The translations under genes and the position numbers were made by a program. A stretch of DNA of 64,000 nucleotides from Streptomyces anulatus (lineage in GTDB: Bacteria; Actinomycetota; Actinomycetes; Streptomycetales; Streptomycetaceae): contig NZ_JOEZ01000035.1 in the NCBI RefSeq assembly GCF_000721175.1, positions 1 to 64,000 on the forward strand, given 5' to 3'. This document shows positions 61,816-64,000 of the stretch, piece by piece; the stretch's first letter is position 1; every line of letters starts with the position of its first letter. Below the pieces are notes generated by a model, which had not been told where the DNA came from, searched no databases, and saw only the letters and a list, made by a program, of their open reading frames with translations.

Positions 61816-62175
61816 TGTGCCTCCATGGTGTCCTCGCCCGGGTGCGGGCTCCCGCGGCTCGGCCACGACTGTAACCGCTGGACGGGGCCCCGCTCCGTGC
61901 GCGCGGGACCCCGTCGGCGGTGGTCACGGAAGCGGCGGCACACAGACCGCGACCGGAGCCGGGAAGGGGTCGCCCGCACCGGTCGGAAGCCGTCGGGGCC
62001 GACGGCGGCCCCCGCCCCGCTTCCGTATGCCCGGAGGCATCCGCACCACCGATTCCGTACGCCGCTGACCGGGGCGAGTTTTCCGGCACCCCCTTGACAG
62101 CCTCGCCACCCTCCGGGCAATCTTCCGTTAAGTAGAAACTAACTTCCGCAATACGGAAGGAGCGCCGACATCCTC
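61816..62175. other. Divergent region between the HTH operon and hyi
   Basis: 360 bp without a gene. The hyi-side end holds two TTCC-N7-(G/A)GAA repeats at 62123-62159. No other operator is obvious. Confidence 0.45.
62123..62159. promoter_or_regulatory. Palindromes B3 and B4 upstream of hyi
   Basis: TTCCGTTAAGTAGAA (62123-62137, one mismatch) and CTTCCG-CAATA-CGGAAG (62143-62159, perfect palindrome) lie 6 bp apart. The second includes the start of the GGAAGGAG site for hyi, so binding would block transcription or translation. Confidence 0.6.
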
Positions 62176-63015
62176 ATGGGATACCCGGACCAGCGCTTCG
62201 ATGTGAACCTTTCGATCCTCTTCACGGAACTCCCGCTCCTGGAGCGTCCCGCGGCAGCCGCCGCGGCGGGCTTCACCGCGGTCGAGCTGTGGTGGCCCTG
62301 GATCGAGACCCCCACCCCGCCGCAGGCGGAGCTCGACGCCCTCAAGAAGGCGCTCGACGGCGCCGGCACCCGGCTGGTGGGGCTGAACCTCTACGCCGGA
62401 CAGCTGCCCGGCCCCGACCGCGGCGCGCTCTCCGTGCCCGGCCCGGAGTCGGACCGCTTCAGGGCCAATATCGAGGTGGCGGCCGACTTCGCCGCCTCGG
62501 TCGGCTGCACGGCGCTCAACGCGCTGTACGGCAACCGCGTCGAGGGCACGGACCCGCGGGTCCAGGACACCCTCGCCCTGGAGAACCTGGTGGCGGCCGC
62601 CCGCGCGGCGGACCGCATCGGGGCGATCCTGCTCGTCGAGACCCTCAACAAGCCGGAGTCGCCGCTCTATCCGCTGGTGAGCGCACCGGCCGCGATCGAG
62701 GTCGTCGACAAGGTCAACGCGGCGACGGGCCTCGGGAACGCCAAGTTCCTGCTGGACCTCTACCACCTCTCGATGAACGGCGAGGACCTGAGCCAGGCCA
62801 TCAAGGCGTACGCCGCGAAGACCGGCCACGTCCAGATCGCCGACAACCCGGGACGCGGCGCGCCGGGCACCGGCTCGCTCCCCCTGGAGCGGCTCCTCGG
62901 CGAGCTGAAGGACGCCGGGTACGCGGGCTGGGTCGGCCTGGAGTACAAGCCGGGCGACCGGCCGAGCGCGGAGTCCTTCGACTGGCTCCCGGCGTCGGCC
63001 CGAGCGGCCGGCTGA
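62176..63015 (+). CDS. hyi: Hydroxypyruvate isomerase
   Basis: This 279-aa TIM-barrel enzyme interconverts hydroxypyruvate and tartronate semialdehyde in the glycerate route from glyoxylate. Family regions include FTAVELWWPWIETPTP, LVETLNKPESPLYPL (metal-binding Glu), KFLLDLYHLSMNGEDL and HVQIADNPGRGAPGTG. ATG 62176 is 13 nt from a GGAG, slightly long. It is followed by glxR in the same direction; a gcl gene would be expected beyond the window. Confidence 0.9.
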   Translation: MGYPDQRFDVNLSILFTELPLLERPAAAAAAGFTAVELWWPWIETPTPPQAELDALKKALDGAGTRLVGLNLYAGQLPGPDRGALSVPGPESDRFRANIEVAADFAASVGCTALNALYGNRVEGTDPRVQDTLALENLVAAARAADRIGAILLVETLNKPESPLYPLVSAPAAIEVVDKVNAATGLGNAKFLLDLYHLSMNGEDLSQAIKAYAAKTGHVQIADNPGRGAPGTGSLPLERLLGELKDAGYAGWVGLEYKPGDRPSAESFDWLPASARAAG

Positions 63016-63102
63016 CCGGCCGCGGACAGGCCGGGCCGACCCTCGGTCGCGCCCGCCCCCCTCATACGTGCACACGTTTTCCAGGAAGGCACAGGCACCC
63101 TC

Positions 63103-63996
63103 ATGAGCAACAACCTCCCCAAGGTTGCGTGGATCGGTCTCGGCATCATGGGCTCCCCCATGTCCGAGAACCTGATCAAGGCCGGTTACGACGTCACCGG
63201 ATACACCCTGGAGCAGGACAAGATCGACCGGCTGGTCGCGGCCGGCGGCACCGGCGCCTCCTCGATCGCGGACGCGGTCGAGGACGCGGATGTCGTCATC
63301 ACGATGGTGCCCGCCTCTCCGCAGGTCGAGGCCATCGCCTACGGCCCCGAGGGCATCCTGGAGAACGCCAGGCGCGGCGCGCTGCTGGTGGACATGTCCT
63401 CCATCACCCCGCAGACCTCCGTGGACCTCGCCGAGAACGCGGCCGAGAAGGGCGTCCGGGTCCTGGACGCACCGGTCTCCGGCGGCGAGGCCGGCGCCAT
63501 CGAGGCGGTCCTGTCCATCATGGTCGGCGGCGAGCAGGCTGACTTCGACGCCGCGAAGCCGCTCCTGGAGGCGCTCGGCAGGACCATCGTGCTCTGCGGC
63601 CCGCACGGCTCCGGCCAGACGGTGAAGGCCGCCAACCAGCTGATCGTCGCGGTCAACATCCAGGCCTGCGCCGAGGCCGTCGTCTTCCTGGAGAAGTCCG
63701 GGGTCGACCTCGCCGCCGCGCTCGACGTCCTGGGCGGCGGTCTCGCGGGCTCGACCGTGCTGACCCGCAAGAAGGACAACTTCCTGAACCGGGACTTCGC
63801 CCCCGGCTTCCGGATCGACCTGCACCACAAGGACATGGGCATCGTCACGGACGCCGCCCGCGACGTCGGCGCGGCGCTGCCCGTCGGCGGGGTGGTCGCC
63901 CAGCTGGTCGCCTCGCTGCGCGCCCAGGGCGACGGCGGCCTGGACCACTCGGCGCTGCTGCGCTCGGTCGAGCGGCTGTCCGGCTCCCCGGTCTGA
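63103..63996 (+). CDS. glxR: 2-Hydroxy-3-oxopropionate (tartronate semialdehyde) reductase
   Basis: This 297-aa beta-hydroxyacid dehydrogenase has the nucleotide-binding motif WIGLGIMGSPMSENL (about residues 9-23), LDAPVSGGEAGA (substrate region) and the catalytic Lys in GQTVKAANQL. The C-terminal part DLHHKDMGIVTDAA is typical. It lies 87 bp after hyi. An AGGAAGG site precedes ATG 63103. It forms glycerate in the glyoxylate pathway. Confidence 0.93.
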   Translation: MSNNLPKVAWIGLGIMGSPMSENLIKAGYDVTGYTLEQDKIDRLVAAGGTGASSIADAVEDADVVITMVPASPQVEAIAYGPEGILENARRGALLVDMSSITPQTSVDLAENAAEKGVRVLDAPVSGGEAGAIEAVLSIMVGGEQADFDAAKPLLEALGRTIVLCGPHGSGQTVKAANQLIVAVNIQACAEAVVFLEKSGVDLAAALDVLGGGLAGSTVLTRKKDNFLNRDFAPGFRIDLHHKDMGIVTDAARDVGAALPVGGVVAQLVASLRAQGDGGLDHSALLRSVERLSGSPV

Positions 63997-64000
63997 TCCC

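Overview
This window is high-GC actinomycete DNA, almost certainly from a Streptomyces. The coding sequences show strong G/C third-position bias, many genes use GTG or TTG starts, and several products are of families typical of streptomycetes (DUF6278, DUF5955, Clp-N/HTH proteins, pSAM2-type integrase remnants). The allantoin/glyoxylate genes are laid out much as I recall the SCO62xx region of S. coelicolor; this comparison is from memory. I saw no rRNA or tRNA gene, CRISPR array or replication origin.

Region 1 (1-5.1 kb) is the edge of a nonribosomal-peptide gene cluster. A condensation-domain NRPS runs off the left end. Divergently from it lie a free-standing adenylation enzyme whose A4 motif looks like that of aryl- or carboxylic-acid activators, a free carrier protein, an MbtH protein and two tightly coupled genes of unknown function. 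Region 2 (5.3-19.1 kb) is ordinary chromosome bracketed by two integrase remnants: murJ, a lipoprotein L,D-transpeptidase, a secreted S15-type hydrolase, gluABCD, an SDR, a Clp-N/HTH protein with a promoter-operator palindrome against its start codon, exonuclease III, an MBL protein and a PcaD-PcaC fusion. Region 3 (19.1-27.3 kb) is an accessory island of SUKH (SMI1/KNR4) proteins, small unknowns, a macro-domain fragment, a beta-solenoid-like protein and an IS5-type transposase remnant, several of them broken.

Region 4 (26.6-33.8 kb) holds a ROK sugar kinase, a ribose/inositol-type ABC importer, a GntR/UTRA regulator and a divergent Gfo/Idh/MocA dehydrogenase, with twin palindromes between the last two. 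Region 5 (33.8-38 kb) has gene fragments, an EamA transporter, an SDR with a 165-bp MITE-like element inserted at its stop codon, an aldo/keto reductase and a monooxygenase cut by an IS end. Region 6 (38-63.99 kb) is dominated by purine and ureide catabolism in scattered blocks: alc-allB-allR, aceB, a nucleobase permease with an 8-oxoguanine-deaminase-like gene, pucL-uraH-uraD and hyi-glxR. Together they take guanine or urate through allantoin to glyoxylate and on to malate or glycerate. Between these blocks sit an ABC/two-component module, a secreted NucA/NucB-nuclease/beta-propeller fusion with an adjacent SUKH gene, an FN3 lipoprotein and a small ORF whose ribosome-binding site lies in a perfect hairpin.

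The observations most worth follow-up are: two recurring palindromes (TCAAC-N5-RTTGA and TTCC-N7-GGAA) at the allantoin/glyoxylate/urate promoters, which outline a candidate regulon; the nuclease-propeller/SUKH pair at 48.7-51.8 kb; the hairpin-masked small ORF at 54.3 kb; the apparently leaderless, self-palindromic promoter at 16.26 kb; and the starter-unit-like NRPS genes at the left edge.
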